From assembly GCF_001510665.1 (NCBI RefSeq), contig NZ_LMTI01000005.1:504379-568378 (forward strand): a stretch of DNA of 64,000 nucleotides. Reading direction: 5' to 3'. Every line of letters starts with the position of its first letter. Position 1 is the first letter of the stretch. This document shows positions 8,215 through 17,471 of this stretch, piece by piece. Made by a program: the position numbers and the translations under genes. The stretch comes from Bacillus sp. FJAT-27445 (GTDB lineage: Bacteria; Bacillota; Bacilli; Bacillales; Cytobacillaceae). The notes below the pieces were generated by a model. The model did not search any database. It saw only the letters and a list, made by a program, of their open reading frames with translations, and was not told where the DNA came from.

Positions 8215-9140
8215 ATAAACAGCTGCAAGCATTATTGGATTCCTACGAGGAAAGGATTCTTGGACAGGGTACGAATCTGCGCCTGCTATTGTCTGCGGTC
8301 CTGTCAGGAGGCCATGTGCTGCTCGAAGGAGTACCGGGCACCGGGAAAACAAAAATAGTGCGGACACTTGCCGGCCTGCTCGGCGGGGATTTCAGCCGCA
8401 TTCAGTTTACGCCAGATCTGCTGCCGAGCGATATTACCGGAAGCATGATTTACAATATGAAGGAAGGCAGCTTCCAGACACTGAAGGGGCCTATATTTAC
8501 GAATATCCTCCTGGCGGATGAAATCAACCGCACACCCGCCAAAACACAGGCTGCATTGCTTGAAGCGATGGAGGAGAAGCAGGTGACGATCCAGGGCGAT
8601 ACCTACCGTCTGCCAGATGTGTTTTTCGTTGTCGCCACGCAAAACCCGATCGAATTCGAAGGGACGTACCCACTTCCCGAGGCGCAGCAGGACAGGTTCC
8701 TATTTAAGCTGACCATTGGCTTTCCATCCTTTGAGGAGGAAAAACAGGTTCTGAAAAACGACCTGCACGATGTTTTTGCTGTCGAAGACATACGGACGGT
8801 CCTTGATCTTGAAACGTTTATCTCTATTCGAAATGAAATCGCGTCGATTACAGTCGAGGACAAAGTGCTCGATTATATGATGCAAATAGTCAGGAAAACG
8901 AGGGAGTCCGACTATATCCGTTTCGGGGCAAGCACACGTGCCGCGATTTCCATCGGAAAAGCGGCGCGCGCCTGGGCCTATCTGTTGGGCCGGCAGTACG
9001 TGACGCCGGATGATGTGAAAATGGTGGCAAAACCAGCACTGAGGCACCGGATCCAGCTTGCACCGCATATGGAATTGGAGGGAGCGGCCGTTGACCAGAT
9101 CATTGAAGAACTTGTGGGATCGGTTCCTGTTCCGAGATAG
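8211..9140 (+). CDS. MoxR family AAA+ ATPase
   Basis: A 309-aa MoxR-type ATPase. Walker A GVPGTGKT is at residues 40-47, Walker B LLADEINR near 102-109, sensor-1 FVVATQNPIEFEGTYPLPEA follows, and the C-terminal lid contains GASTRAAISIGKAARAWA. These are the standard MoxR signatures. The TTG start at 8211 lies in a 4-nt overlap with the DUF4350 stop and has an AGGTGGAG box. MoxR proteins act with DUF58/VWA-like partners as chaperone-like assembly machines; the DUF58 gene overlaps the end of this one by 50 bp, which supports a joint complex. It corresponds to the yeaC-type gene of Bacillus subtilis. Confidence 0.93.
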   Translation: MNKQLQALLDSYEERILGQGTNLRLLLSAVLSGGHVLLEGVPGTGKTKIVRTLAGLLGGDFSRIQFTPDLLPSDITGSMIYNMKEGSFQTLKGPIFTNILLADEINRTPAKTQAALLEAMEEKQVTIQGDTYRLPDVFFVVATQNPIEFEGTYPLPEAQQDRFLFKLTIGFPSFEEEKQVLKNDLHDVFAVEDIRTVLDLETFISIRNEIASITVEDKVLDYMMQIVRKTRESDYIRFGASTRAAISIGKAARAWAYLLGRQYVTPDDVKMVAKPALRHRIQLAPHMELEGAAVDQIIEELVGSVPVPR

Positions 9141-10449
9141 GGGCATTGTCCCGACTAAAAGGCTGCTAATGGCTTTTTTGCCGCTTTCCGCTCTTTTATT
9201 GGGTGCAGTCATGGTTAAGGTTTCCTGGTGGGTGATTTTTGGTGCGAATGTGCTTTTCCTGGCACTTAGCCTGGCCGATTTGCTTTTTACACCGAAGCGG
9301 AAGGAGCTGTCCTTCCGGAGGGTATTCCCCGGCGAAATGGAGCGGGGAATACCGGCCAGGATTGAGGTGCTGGTAGCAAACCAGTCGCGGCACGCATTCT
9401 TGTTCCGGTTCATCGACGGAGTACCGCAAACCTTCCGGCAGCCGTTTCCTGTCACAGGCAGTGCAAATGGGCACTCGGAAACAATCATCCCATATGAAAC
9501 GGTTGCTTCTGTCCGCGGAGATTATCAGATTGGTAACTTATTCTTTCGTTACCGCAGCAGCATCGGGTTATGGGAAAAGCAGGTGACGCCTGACCTTGCC
9601 GACCTGGTCAAGGTGATCCCTGACTTGACGGAAACGCGCAGGTATCTGGAAAATGCCCAACAATTCCTGTTGCATGAAGGTACTGCTATTCGCCGGAAAA
9701 GGATGGGCGAAGGAGATTTTGCTAAGGTACGGTCCTATGTGCCCGGAGATGATCCGCGGAAAATCAATTGGCGCCAGACTGCAAAGCTGCACGAAGTGAT
9801 GGCGAATGAATACGAACCCGAACATGGGAAGTACATCACGCTCCTAATCGATTGCGGGAGGATGATGGGAGCCGAATTGAAAAAAGGCAACCGTCTGGAA
9901 CAGGTGCTGGAATCAGCGCTGACAGTGGCGGCCGCTGTGCTGCAAAAAGGCGACTATGTATCAGTCCTTGCTTTTTCAAAAAACATTAAGGTGTATGTCC
10001 CGCCTGCAAAGGGGATGAATCATCTGCAAACAATTCTTCAGGCGATTTACGGCCTTGAAGTCGACCCCGTCGAGCCGAATTACGGAGCAGTGCTACAGTA
10101 TCTCGAGAATGTCCAGAAGAAGAGGAGCCTCCTGCTGCTGTTCAGCGATGTCCGGACCTTCCTTCATGAAGAAAACGCGCTCGTTTATTTGAAACGGCTA
10201 CGGCAACGGCATTTGTTTTTCATGGTTGGAATCGAGGATGGAACCTTAAAAGAACGGATCGCAATGAAGCCTGACGAGGTGAAAGCGGCGATGATCAAAA
10301 GTATCGCCCAGCAGCAGGAGCTGCTTAAACAAAGAGGCAAAAACAAATGGGAAAAGCAGGGCCTCCAAATGGTGGAGGCCAAAGAGGAACATCTCGCCGT
10401 CACGGCGATTTCGCATTATATCGACATCATGAACCAAAATGCTCTTTAG
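9091..10449 (+). CDS. DUF58 domain protein
   Basis: A 452-aa protein with two N-terminal transmembrane helices (LLMAFLPLSALLLGAVMV and WWVIFGANVLFLALSLADLL), then a beta-rich extracellular or cytoplasmic domain, the DUF58 signature GEGDFAKVRSYVPGDDPRKI with INWRQTAK, and a VWA-like fold with TLLIDCGRMMG and LLLLFSDVR. The start is TTG 9091 with GGAGGGAG at 9077-9084, inside the MoxR gene. It matches the yeaD type of Bacillus. The 3' end overlaps the convergent SpoIIM-family gene by 23 bp, so transcripts of the two must share antisense ends. Confidence 0.9.
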   Translation: MTRSLKNLWDRFLFRDRGIVPTKRLLMAFLPLSALLLGAVMVKVSWWVIFGANVLFLALSLADLLFTPKRKELSFRRVFPGEMERGIPARIEVLVANQSRHAFLFRFIDGVPQTFRQPFPVTGSANGHSETIIPYETVASVRGDYQIGNLFFRYRSSIGLWEKQVTPDLADLVKVIPDLTETRRYLENAQQFLLHEGTAIRRKRMGEGDFAKVRSYVPGDDPRKINWRQTAKLHEVMANEYEPEHGKYITLLIDCGRMMGAELKKGNRLEQVLESALTVAAAVLQKGDYVSVLAFSKNIKVYVPPAKGMNHLQTILQAIYGLEVDPVEPNYGAVLQYLENVQKKRSLLLLFSDVRTFLHEENALVYLKRLRQRHLFFMVGIEDGTLKERIAMKPDEVKAAMIKSIAQQQELLKQRGKNKWEKQGLQMVEAKEEHLAVTAISHYIDIMNQNAL

Positions 10450-11407
10450 GGGCTGTTCTTGAAAATCTCAGTCCTCCGACAATGGCATAAAGCAGAAGCG
10501 CAAGGACGGTTAAAACGGCCACCGTGTACTTCGCTTCGAGCGAAATGCTGGCAGGTGTGATATAGCCTTCAATGATCCCGGCGATGACAAACAAGGGAAT
10601 TGTGCCGAGCAGCATCTGGACGGACCGTTTTGCCTGTCTTTTCAGCTGGGAGCCGCGAGACAGGTTGCCGGGTACAAACAGCTTGTAGCCCATCAAAAGG
10701 CCTGAACCGCCAGCGATGAAGATGGCAGTCAATTCAATCATGCCATGAGGGACAATATATGCCCAGAAATCATACGATTTCCCTGAGTGCCAGAAAAGGG
10801 CGGCAAGGGCGCCGACGATGACACCGTTGTAAACGAGCAAATACGCAGTCACGAGCCCGAATGTAATGCCGCCGGCAAAGGCGAAAAACGCGACCTGGAT
10901 ATTGTTCGTCATGATTTCCGTGGACATGACAGCCGAATCGATTGATTCATGCCCTTCCCCGAGCCGATCCGGGTCGACCGCATGCGAGATGCTATTGGGA
11001 AGAAGTGTATATATATGGAGCGGGTCGTTCATGACCGCAACAAAGCTGCCGGCCGCTCCAACGGTAAACAGCACGAACGCGATGAAGACGAACCGCCATT
11101 GTTCAAGCAGAAGCCCAATGAATTTTGTGCTGAAAAAATGGCGGATTTGCTTGCCGCTTGAGATTTGGTCTTTATACAGGAGATTATGAGCCTTTGAAAC
11201 GAGGCCATTCAAGTATCCTGTGACGTCATCATTCGGAAAATGCGTCTGGCAATAGGATAGGTTTTGGGAGGCCTTCTGGTAAAGCCGGTGAAAAGAGTCG
11301 ATTTTTTCTCCGGTGATTCCCTTCTTGCGCCCACCAAGTTCGGAAATGAGCTGTTCAAGCTGTTTCCATTCTTCGCGATGTTTTTTGATCAGCTGTTTTA
11401 CGTCCAT
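10427..11407 (-). CDS. SpoIIM-family (stage II sporulation protein M-like) membrane protein
   Basis: A 326-aa protein. The soluble N-terminal helical part (RLYQKASQNLSYCQTHFPND) is followed by transmembrane segments, including FIAFVLFTVGAAGSFVAV, a NIQVAFFAFAGGITFG block and PHGMIELTAIFIAGGSG, which are the hallmarks of the SpoIIM/DUF95 family. This version is the long form usually encoded beside MoxR, DUF58 and RDD genes, not the sporulation SpoIIM itself. The ATG at 11407 has AGGTG upstream. It is divergent from the RDD gene (105 bp between starts) and convergent with DUF58. A role in a membrane complex or in osmotic or envelope function is an inference. Confidence 0.85.
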   Translation of the reverse strand: MDVKQLIKKHREEWKQLEQLISELGGRKKGITGEKIDSFHRLYQKASQNLSYCQTHFPNDDVTGYLNGLVSKAHNLLYKDQISSGKQIRHFFSTKFIGLLLEQWRFVFIAFVLFTVGAAGSFVAVMNDPLHIYTLLPNSISHAVDPDRLGEGHESIDSAVMSTEIMTNNIQVAFFAFAGGITFGLVTAYLLVYNGVIVGALAALFWHSGKSYDFWAYIVPHGMIELTAIFIAGGSGLLMGYKLFVPGNLSRGSQLKRQAKRSVQMLLGTIPLFVIAGIIEGYITPASISLEAKYTVAVLTVLALLLYAIVGGLRFSRTAPKEHFGS

Positions 11408-11512
11408 ATAGGCACCTGCTTGTACTGGATTTCTTTGGTATTTCCTTCATTATAGATTTTTTTGCCGAGAATAGAAAGATTAATAGAAAACTGTAAGAGC
11501 CGGAGGAATAGC

Positions 11513-12316
11513 ATGCAGCAAGAAAAAATCGATATCAAAACACCGGAATACGTTTCTTTACAATTCCAGACAGCAGGACTTGGCAGCAGGGCGGCAGCGT
11601 TCCTGATCGACCAGGCGCTGTTAATGGCATTCAATATTGCTGTTGTACTGATTGTTTTACTTTCCCTTGGGGCTGGCTTTGAGGTCTGGCTGATCCGCTA
11701 TGCCGAATCATATGTACTGGGATTGCTTATTATCGGGCTGTTTGTCGTCAATTGGGGATATTTTTTTGTGTATGAGTTTTTCTCCGGCGGTAGGACGCTT
11801 GGGAAAAAGCTTCTAGGCATCCGTGTCATGCAGGAAAACGGGCACAGCATCACGCTTCTGTCGAGCCTGATCCGTAATCTGATCCGCATCATTGACATGC
11901 TGCCCGGTTTTTATTTCATCGGCATTGTCATGATTTTTCTCCATAAACGGCACAAGCGGCTCGGTGACCTCGTCGCCGGAACGATTGTCATTCATGAGCG
12001 AAAGGTGAAAAAGGGAAAAAAGAGTTCGCCGCTGGAAACGGAAATGAAGAACAGGGGCGTCAGCAAGGAAACGCTGGCACTTGACGACTGGACAATCAAA
12101 TCCTTCAAAGCCAAGGACTGGAAGCTCATCAGCACATACGCCGCCCGCTTCCTCCAGCTCCCCAAAAACGAAAAAACCGAACTAACAAAGCAAGTTGCCG
12201 CCATACTATTTACAAAAGCAGGAGTCGAGTGGCACGCCCAAACAGAGGCAGAACTCGAAAATAACCTTCTCGCTCTTTACCTCCATTTGAAGGAAGAATG
12301 GGAGTTTGAAATGTAG
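11513..12316 (+). CDS. RDD family membrane protein
   Basis: A 267-aa protein whose first 165 residues form the RDD domain: GLGSRAAAFLIDQALLMAFN with the Arg-Asp pair, FFSGGRTLGKKLLGIRV, and HKRHKRLGDLVAGT. It has about three transmembrane helices and a 100-residue cytoplasmic tail. The start is ATG 11513 with GGAGG at 11502-11506; an upstream frame extension lacks a box. RDD proteins are often beside MoxR/DUF58/SpoIIM genes, and some act as ion exchangers under salt or alkaline stress. That activity is not shown here. Confidence 0.9.
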   Translation: MQQEKIDIKTPEYVSLQFQTAGLGSRAAAFLIDQALLMAFNIAVVLIVLLSLGAGFEVWLIRYAESYVLGLLIIGLFVVNWGYFFVYEFFSGGRTLGKKLLGIRVMQENGHSITLLSSLIRNLIRIIDMLPGFYFIGIVMIFLHKRHKRLGDLVAGTIVIHERKVKKGKKSSPLETEMKNRGVSKETLALDDWTIKSFKAKDWKLISTYAARFLQLPKNEKTELTKQVAAILFTKAGVEWHAQTEAELENNLLALYLHLKEEWEFEM

Positions 12317-12389
12317 CAAATTGCAACGGTCTACAGTTGGACAAAATACAAGCCGTTGACAGTATTGGGGTTTCCGTATAGATATTAAA

Positions 12390-12548
12390 ATGGATGTGGG
12401 GTTTGAGAAAGCCGCTGAGGCACAAGAGAAAATTCGTCAAGCAGCCATCTCTGAGGGTTTACTAGATACTGCAGAGAAAAATGCGGAAAAAGCGTTAAAA
12501 GTATTTTTTGAGAATATTGGTTATACGGTTAATGTTAGGTTTAACTAA
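12390..12548 (+). pseudogene. C-terminal remnant resembling DUF4230
   Basis: A 52-codon frame starting at ATG 12390 (no ribosome binding site) reads MDVGFEKAAEAQEKIRQAAI and ends GYTVNVRFN. The helical AEKNAEKAL region followed by a short Gly-Tyr-x-Val strand resembles the end of DUF4230 proteins. Codons upstream remain coding-like for about 10 residues. A good terminator follows directly, as expected for the end of a real gene whose 5' part is lost. Confidence 0.4.
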
Positions 12549-12554
12549 TTGGAC

Positions 12555-12590
12555 GGCCTGCCCATGTTACTTGGGGCAGGCCTGTTATTT
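12555..12590 (+). terminator. Intrinsic terminator
   Basis: GGCCTGCCC (12555-12563) pairs with GGGCAGGCC (12574-12582), followed by TGTTATTT. It closes the DUF4230-like remnant. Confidence 0.75.
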
Positions 12591-12728
12591 ACTGGGGAAC
12601 CATAGAGATTTGTCGAATTCTACTTATTGTAGAAATCGCCAATTAATAACCAAATATTCTTACGTCCTTTTTTGCGATTATTTAAAGAGACACTTCAGAT
12701 AGCAATAAGTAGTCTGACTCCTGATGCT

Positions 12729-13238
12729 CTATTGATTTTGCAGCAATCGCACAAGTTCTTCCTTCTCATTTGTTGTCAGGACCTTTTCTGCTAACGGAAA
12801 TAGCACTTTCTCTTCATTGGCAAAATGCTGTGTTAAGGTGGTGAGCGCTTGCACAGCGTATACTGTAATTGTTTGGGCGCCGTCTTCATCTATCGTTAAT
12901 CCCGTTCGGTCCGCTTCCGTCAGAAAATCAAATAGATGTTGATCCACTTTCTTGTGTTCCATTTCCAGTGTTTCAATAGTCCTAGTATTCTCCTCGAGGT
13001 GGCGCGCCATCATGGGGAATAACCCTTCTTCCTCTGCTAAGGAATGTGCCTTCAGCTTCTCATTGAAAGCTGTGACCAGCAAGTGTAATTGCATAAACAG
13101 TCCAATCACCATAGGACCCGACTCGAATTCAATGTCTTCTGTAAGTTCCTCCATTAGAATCATATCTACCCGAAGCGATGCATGCTCGTTCATTAATTGT
13201 TGAAGAGGAACGCAGAATTCAGCGCTTGATGCTTCCAT
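12729..13238 (-). CDS. Hemerythrin HHE domain protein
   Basis: A 169-aa helical protein with the diiron ligand pattern of HHE hemerythrins: an early His in LMNEHASLR, LKAHSLAEEEGLFPMM, LEMEHKKVDQHL, and LTQHFANEEKVLFPL. Such proteins bind O2, NO or iron, or act in repair of iron centres. The ATG at 13238 has AAAGGAG upstream. It stands alone between the DUF4230 remnant and the helicase. A role in redox or nitrosative stress is family knowledge, not shown here. Confidence 0.9.
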   Translation of the reverse strand: MEASSAEFCVPLQQLMNEHASLRVDMILMEELTEDIEFESGPMVIGLFMQLHLLVTAFNEKLKAHSLAEEEGLFPMMARHLEENTRTIETLEMEHKKVDQHLFDFLTEADRTGLTIDEDGAQTITVYAVQALTTLTQHFANEEKVLFPLAEKVLTTNEKEELVRLLQNQ

Positions 13239-13464
13239 TGTAAAATTTCTCCTTTATCCACAGGACTTTAACCACTATTTTTACTCTTCTTACTATCATA
13301 CTGCAAAATTATCAATTACATTGTGATACGCATCATACACGAGGGTTGAATGGGTTCTTATCTCATTTTTGAAAGTCCGCGGCCAATTTGAACTATTTCA
13401 ACTGAATTTTAATTACTTCTTAGTGCTGAATATTATTGCATATCATTGTTCAAAATCATGGAAA

Positions 13465-13504
13465 GGGAAAGTTCTTATGTTAAGGGACTTTCCCTATCTT
13501 TTTT
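13465..13504 (+). terminator. Orphan intrinsic terminator
   Basis: GGGAAAGT (13465-13472) pairs with ACTTTCCC (13487-13494), followed by TATCTTTTTT. No coding gene ends here on the plus strand. Confidence 0.7.
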
Positions 13505-13626
13505 GAGGAATTTAATTCCGACTTATGAATAGGGAGGAAAAGATAATAGCGCTTAAAAATATTGTTTTTATTTCAACTAAACCATTTGACTGGGTAAAGG
13601 AATGCCCATCCAACCCACATAGAGTG

Positions 13627-13635
13627 TGCTATAAT
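13627..13635 (+). promoter_or_regulatory. Extended -10 promoter of the helicase operon
   Basis: TGCTATAAT is a perfect extended -10 element. No good -35 is seen. It implies a transcript start near 13642, which rules out translation from the upstream end of the open frame and supports the start at 13695. Confidence 0.5.
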
Positions 13636-13694
13636 TGCTAGGTTACTATTTTAATGGACAAAAATTTTTTGTTGTTCGTAAAGCAGGTGGACAT

Positions 13695-16600
13695 ATGGTG
13701 AAGACACAAAAAACTACATATCGATGTCCGATCACTTTGACCAATAAGGCAAAGGATAAAATGCGAGAGCTTGGGTTGGACGAGCGATCGTTTTTTTTAT
13801 TGGAAAAATCCTTTCATATTTATATAGAAAAATATCCTCAATCGGAAGACGGTCTTGTTTCGGCTGCCTTGTTTTTTGACCCTGAGAGAAACGAAAGACT
13901 AAAAGACTTGTCCAGCAAGTTTGTTATTGTCCTGCATTGTTTGGTGAAGCAGGACCGAGTTGTTGCAATTAATGTAACGACGAGACCAATACATATTCCT
14001 TTGGCTTCCAATTGGCGCCGCTCGGTAAGTATAGCGTTTGACTCGAGTGCTCAAAACGGTGCCCCGGTACCGATTGAGTTATTGAAACTGATCCATACCA
14101 TGCCGGTTGCCCAGGAAAGTTCGATGTACGTGAAAAAGCGGATTGCGAGCTGGGAAGGCTATTTGAAAATCCAGGAGCAGTCTGCGGATATTCCTGATAT
14201 CACATCCCGCTATTCCGCGCTGATCTTTAATGCTGATTTTACCCGGGTAAAAATAATCGGCTGCCAGATGAGTGAGCAGGAATGGAAGTCACTCAAGGAT
14301 ATGAGCGTGAAGCTGAAGGGAAGCGGGCTGGATATCGGTAAAGTCCTGAAAGCGAATCGCTCGGCCTCCACGGTTGAGGTAGAATTGCACGCATATATGG
14401 AGGAACAGGCCCGCAGCCAGCGGCTTGATTCACACCCCAGGGAAGTGGTTTTTAGCAATTTCGCTACCTTGAGCCAGGTGAAAAGGCTGCGGCAAGGGTT
14501 TAAGCAATTGGAAAACGGCTTGGCCGCGAATCCTGAACTGGAACGGCTTTTATTTGAAAACAAACCGCCTGTCAAAGCGGTGAAAAAGCAGGTTGAGCTG
14601 CAGTTTCACAATCGATTGAACGAGTTCCAGAAGGCGGCTGTCACAGGGGCGATGTCTGCCGAAGATTTATACGTTATCCAAGGCCCGCCGGGAACAGGGA
14701 AGACAACCGTTATTTCGGAAATTTGCCTGCAAAATGCGAAGGCAGGACTGCGGACTCTCGTAGCGTCACAGTCCAACTTGGCGGTCGACAATGCCCTCGG
14801 CCGATTGCTTGCAAATAAGGATATCCGGATCCTCCGAGTCGGCCGTACGGAAAGTATTGAAGAAGAAGGAAAAAAGTTCATAGAGGAAAATGTAGGCCAG
14901 TATTGGAAAGACCACACACTGCAGGAAGTGTCCAATCAGGTTGAAACACGAAAACAACGAGAATCTGAAATAGAAAATGAATGGGCGGCGAATGAACGGG
15001 AACAAGAACGGCTCCAGCAAGAGCTTGTCCGGGTGGATGCGGAACTTGAAGCCAAAAAGGAAGCGCAACAGAAATATGAGGAATTCCAATCCGCTATCGA
15101 TCAATATAAAAAAGACATCCAGGATGCTGAACAAGAACGGCATCAAGTCCAGGAGCTTTTACGAAAAGTAGAGCAGTCACTTCATATGTTGAATAGCACG
15201 ATTGAAAAAGACGAAAAGTTCCTCGCTGGAGCGCCTGGCATTGTTGTGATTCAAGAACAGTTGAAAGCCAACCAGCAAGAAATTGTTCGGCTGCAAAATA
15301 GTGTTGCACTTCAGAAGATTAAAGACGAGATAAATGAAATGAATCAGGCGATCGAGCAAAGTGCTGCAGAATGTGAAAAATGGAAAGAGGCAGTGGGACA
15401 GAAGGATGCCCTGTCAGAACGAATAACCGCAGCCAAAAAAATCGACTCGTTGAAATGGATCATTCTCGAACAAAATTTTACCCGGTCTTTGCAAGTCCAG
15501 ACACTCATCGGAAAGCTCGATTTTCTTCGTGAACGAAAAGACCAGCTCAATAAACTGCAGGACTATGACGCCAGACTACATGCTGCGATAAACTATCTTG
15601 AAAAGCTCTTGGGCAACCAATCCGGGCAGATGAAAAACACGCCCCCCATAGCTGCCAATGCAAATGAAATTGACCAATTTTTAACGCAACTGAGAAGTGA
15701 ATTGATAGGAAATTCAACGATTCATTCTAAAAGACTTTCCACATACCTGGAAGGGCTATACGGCAGGAGACAGTATATCTGGCAAAAAGCGCATCGGGTC
15801 AAATTGAATGACTCTGATAAACGAATGGCCCAGGAAGCCATCCTCCAATTGAAGCAGGAACTGATTGGCCAGCTTAAGCCTGTCCATGACGATTATAAAA
15901 TGATTTTTCAAAACAACCAGAGGCAGCTGGGTGAGCAGAGCACCAAGCTTGCTTTTTTGCAAATCAAGCAAAAGGAAATGAAGGAGACGGTGGAATTCAT
16001 CCCTGATGCGAAGGACTTGCTGCATCAAAAAGAGGCCCAATCGCTTGAACTGCAGAACGAGAAAGACCAGGTTGAGCAAGCAAAGATCAGGTTTGAACTG
16101 AAACGCCAGAAGCATGAACAAGAGGCTCTTCAGCTAAAGGAAGCAGAGCAGAAACAAACCGGAATCGAAGCCCGTCTGGCAACACTCTCCACTTTGCTTA
16201 ATGAAAAAGAAGCTGAACTGATTCCGCTGAAAGAATTGCTTTCTTCTGAACCAGAACGGGAGCACGAAGAGGTATTAAAAAAGCTTGCGAGCAATTCGTT
16301 TACACGGGAGTCGTTGAAACAGGAAAAGAAGAGGCTTCCGTTGTTCCAGTCAATCCAGGGAATGTGGCGTTCTTTGCTGGAAGAAGCAACTGACCATGAC
16401 CTGAATGAAATCCGAAAACTTTATGTGAAACATGCCAATGTAATCGGAACGACGTGTGTGGCATCGGCCCGAAAAGATTTTATCGAAAGCTACCCGGAAT
16501 TCGATGTTGTCATCATCGATGAAGTATCTAAAGCAACCCCGCCGGAGCTTCTTTTACCGATGCTGAAAGGCAAAAAGATCATTCTTGTCGGCGACCATCA

Positions 16601-17471
16601 TCAGCTTCCGCCTTTGCTTGGAAACGATACACTTGAGGAAACACTTCAGGAAATGATGAAAGACAATGAAGACTTTGAGGGGATAGCTGAACTGAAAAAG
16701 CTGCTGCAGGAGTCGCTGTTTGAACGCTTGTTTAAAAACCTGCCGAAAAGCAATAAAACGATGCTTGCGATTCAATATCGGATGCATGAAACCATAATGG
16801 AAACTATTTCGCCTTTCTATCTGCAAGAAAACGAAGAACTGCAATGCGGCTTGACCGACTCCGATTTGGTCCGGGACCATAAGCTTGAGTCCCCACTCAT
16901 CCAGCGCAAAAATCATCTTCTTTGGCTCGATATGCCGAATGAGCCTGGATTTTTTGAAGAAAAAATGCAAGGCGGCAAAAGCCTGTATAATCCAGCCGAG
17001 CTGAAAAGAATCGGGGAACTGTTGCTGGAATTGAATCAAGCAACGGCAGAAGCAAAGCGAGCAGGGAGAATGGGTTTGGAAGAGAAGAAAAGCGTTGGCG
17101 TCATAAGTTTTTATGGCGAGCAAGTGAAAAGGATCGACCGCCTTCTTCACCAGGAATTGCACTTGCCCCACTTAACGATCCGCACAGGGACAGTCGACAG
17201 ATTCCAGGGCATGGAGATGGACGTGATCCTGTTAAGCATGGTGCGCAATCACGATCAGAAGCATGACGATATTGGCTTTGCCAAGGACTACCGCAGGCTG
17301 AATGTCGCATTGTCGCGGGCAAGGGAACTGCTTGTGATGATTGGCAGTACAAAAATGTTTATTGAAAAAACAAAACATGCGGGTGCAAAACAAATGTATA
17401 GCCACGTTTTGGAATCTGTAAAGAAACATGCTGGGCTGCGAACCGTGGAAGAGGTGAGCTTGCTTGGATAA
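13695..17471 (+). CDS. Large SF1 (UPF1/Dna2-like) helicase with a long coiled-coil insert
   Basis: A 1258-aa protein. Walker A GPPGTGKT is at 330-337, followed by motif Ia (TLVASQSNLAVDNAL). Walker B is VVIIDEVSKATPPE with D942-E943, then LVGDHHQLPP. Motif IV is QYRMHETIM, motif V TVDRFQGMEMDVILLSMVRN, and motif VI RRLNVALSRAR near 1199. Between Walker A and B lie about 600 residues, mostly charged coiled coil (about 430-900, rich in Glu, Gln and Lys). The N-terminal 300 residues are not recognised. The start ATG 13695 has AGGTGG upstream. UPF1-like SF1 helicases with such inserts occur in several bacterial defence or nucleic-acid-processing systems, but this could also be a housekeeping RNA/DNA helicase. 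Its last bases overlap the next gene, which suggests a complex. Confidence 0.85.
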   Translation: MVKTQKTTYRCPITLTNKAKDKMRELGLDERSFFLLEKSFHIYIEKYPQSEDGLVSAALFFDPERNERLKDLSSKFVIVLHCLVKQDRVVAINVTTRPIHIPLASNWRRSVSIAFDSSAQNGAPVPIELLKLIHTMPVAQESSMYVKKRIASWEGYLKIQEQSADIPDITSRYSALIFNADFTRVKIIGCQMSEQEWKSLKDMSVKLKGSGLDIGKVLKANRSASTVEVELHAYMEEQARSQRLDSHPREVVFSNFATLSQVKRLRQGFKQLENGLAANPELERLLFENKPPVKAVKKQVELQFHNRLNEFQKAAVTGAMSAEDLYVIQGPPGTGKTTVISEICLQNAKAGLRTLVASQSNLAVDNALGRLLANKDIRILRVGRTESIEEEGKKFIEENVGQYWKDHTLQEVSNQVETRKQRESEIENEWAANEREQERLQQELVRVDAELEAKKEAQQKYEEFQSAIDQYKKDIQDAEQERHQVQELLRKVEQSLHMLNSTIEKDEKFLAGAPGIVVIQEQLKANQQEIVRLQNSVALQKIKDEINEMNQAIEQSAAECEKWKEAVGQKDALSERITAAKKIDSLKWIILEQNFTRSLQVQTLIGKLDFLRERKDQLNKLQDYDARLHAAINYLEKLLGNQSGQMKNTPPIAANANEIDQFLTQLRSELIGNSTIHSKRLSTYLEGLYGRRQYIWQKAHRVKLNDSDKRMAQEAILQLKQELIGQLKPVHDDYKMIFQNNQRQLGEQSTKLAFLQIKQKEMKETVEFIPDAKDLLHQKEAQSLELQNEKDQVEQAKIRFELKRQKHEQEALQLKEAEQKQTGIEARLATLSTLLNEKEAELIPLKELLSSEPEREHEEVLKKLASNSFTRESLKQEKKRLPLFQSIQGMWRSLLEEATDHDLNEIRKLYVKHANVIGTTCVASARKDFIESYPEFDVVIIDEVSKATPPELLLPMLKGKKIILVGDHHQLPPLLGNDTLEETLQEMMKDNEDFEGIAELKKLLQESLFERLFKNLPKSNKTMLAIQYRMHETIMETISPFYLQENEELQCGLTDSDLVRDHKLESPLIQRKNHLLWLDMPNEPGFFEEKMQGGKSLYNPAELKRIGELLLELNQATAEAKRAGRMGLEEKKSVGVISFYGEQVKRIDRLLHQELHLPHLTIRTGTVDRFQGMEMDVILLSMVRNHDQKHDDIGFAKDYRRLNVALSRARELLVMIGSTKMFIEKTKHAGAKQMYSHVLESVKKHAGLRTVEEVSLLG

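Larger units (their letters stand above)
13239..13694. other. Gap between hemerythrin and helicase genes
   Basis: It holds an orphan plus-strand terminator (13465-13504) with no gene before it, and an extended -10 promoter at 13627-13635. The 200 bp before the terminator contain no open frame. A small RNA ending at the terminator is possible but not supported by any recognised sequence. Confidence 0.4.

Noticed and set aside
8700..9488. 262-codon open frame antisense to the MoxR and DUF58 genes
   Set aside because: It lies wholly opposite two well-conserved genes, has no ribosome binding site, and its protein has no recognisable pattern. It is a shadow frame.
10427..11407. The sporulation gene spoIIM itself
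   Set aside because: The length, the large soluble N-terminus and the MoxR/DUF58/RDD neighbours fit the SpoIIM-related family, not the sporulation protein.
13635..13694. Longer N-terminus for the helicase
   Set aside because: It would begin at the -10 element itself; the ribosome binding site and promoter support 13695.
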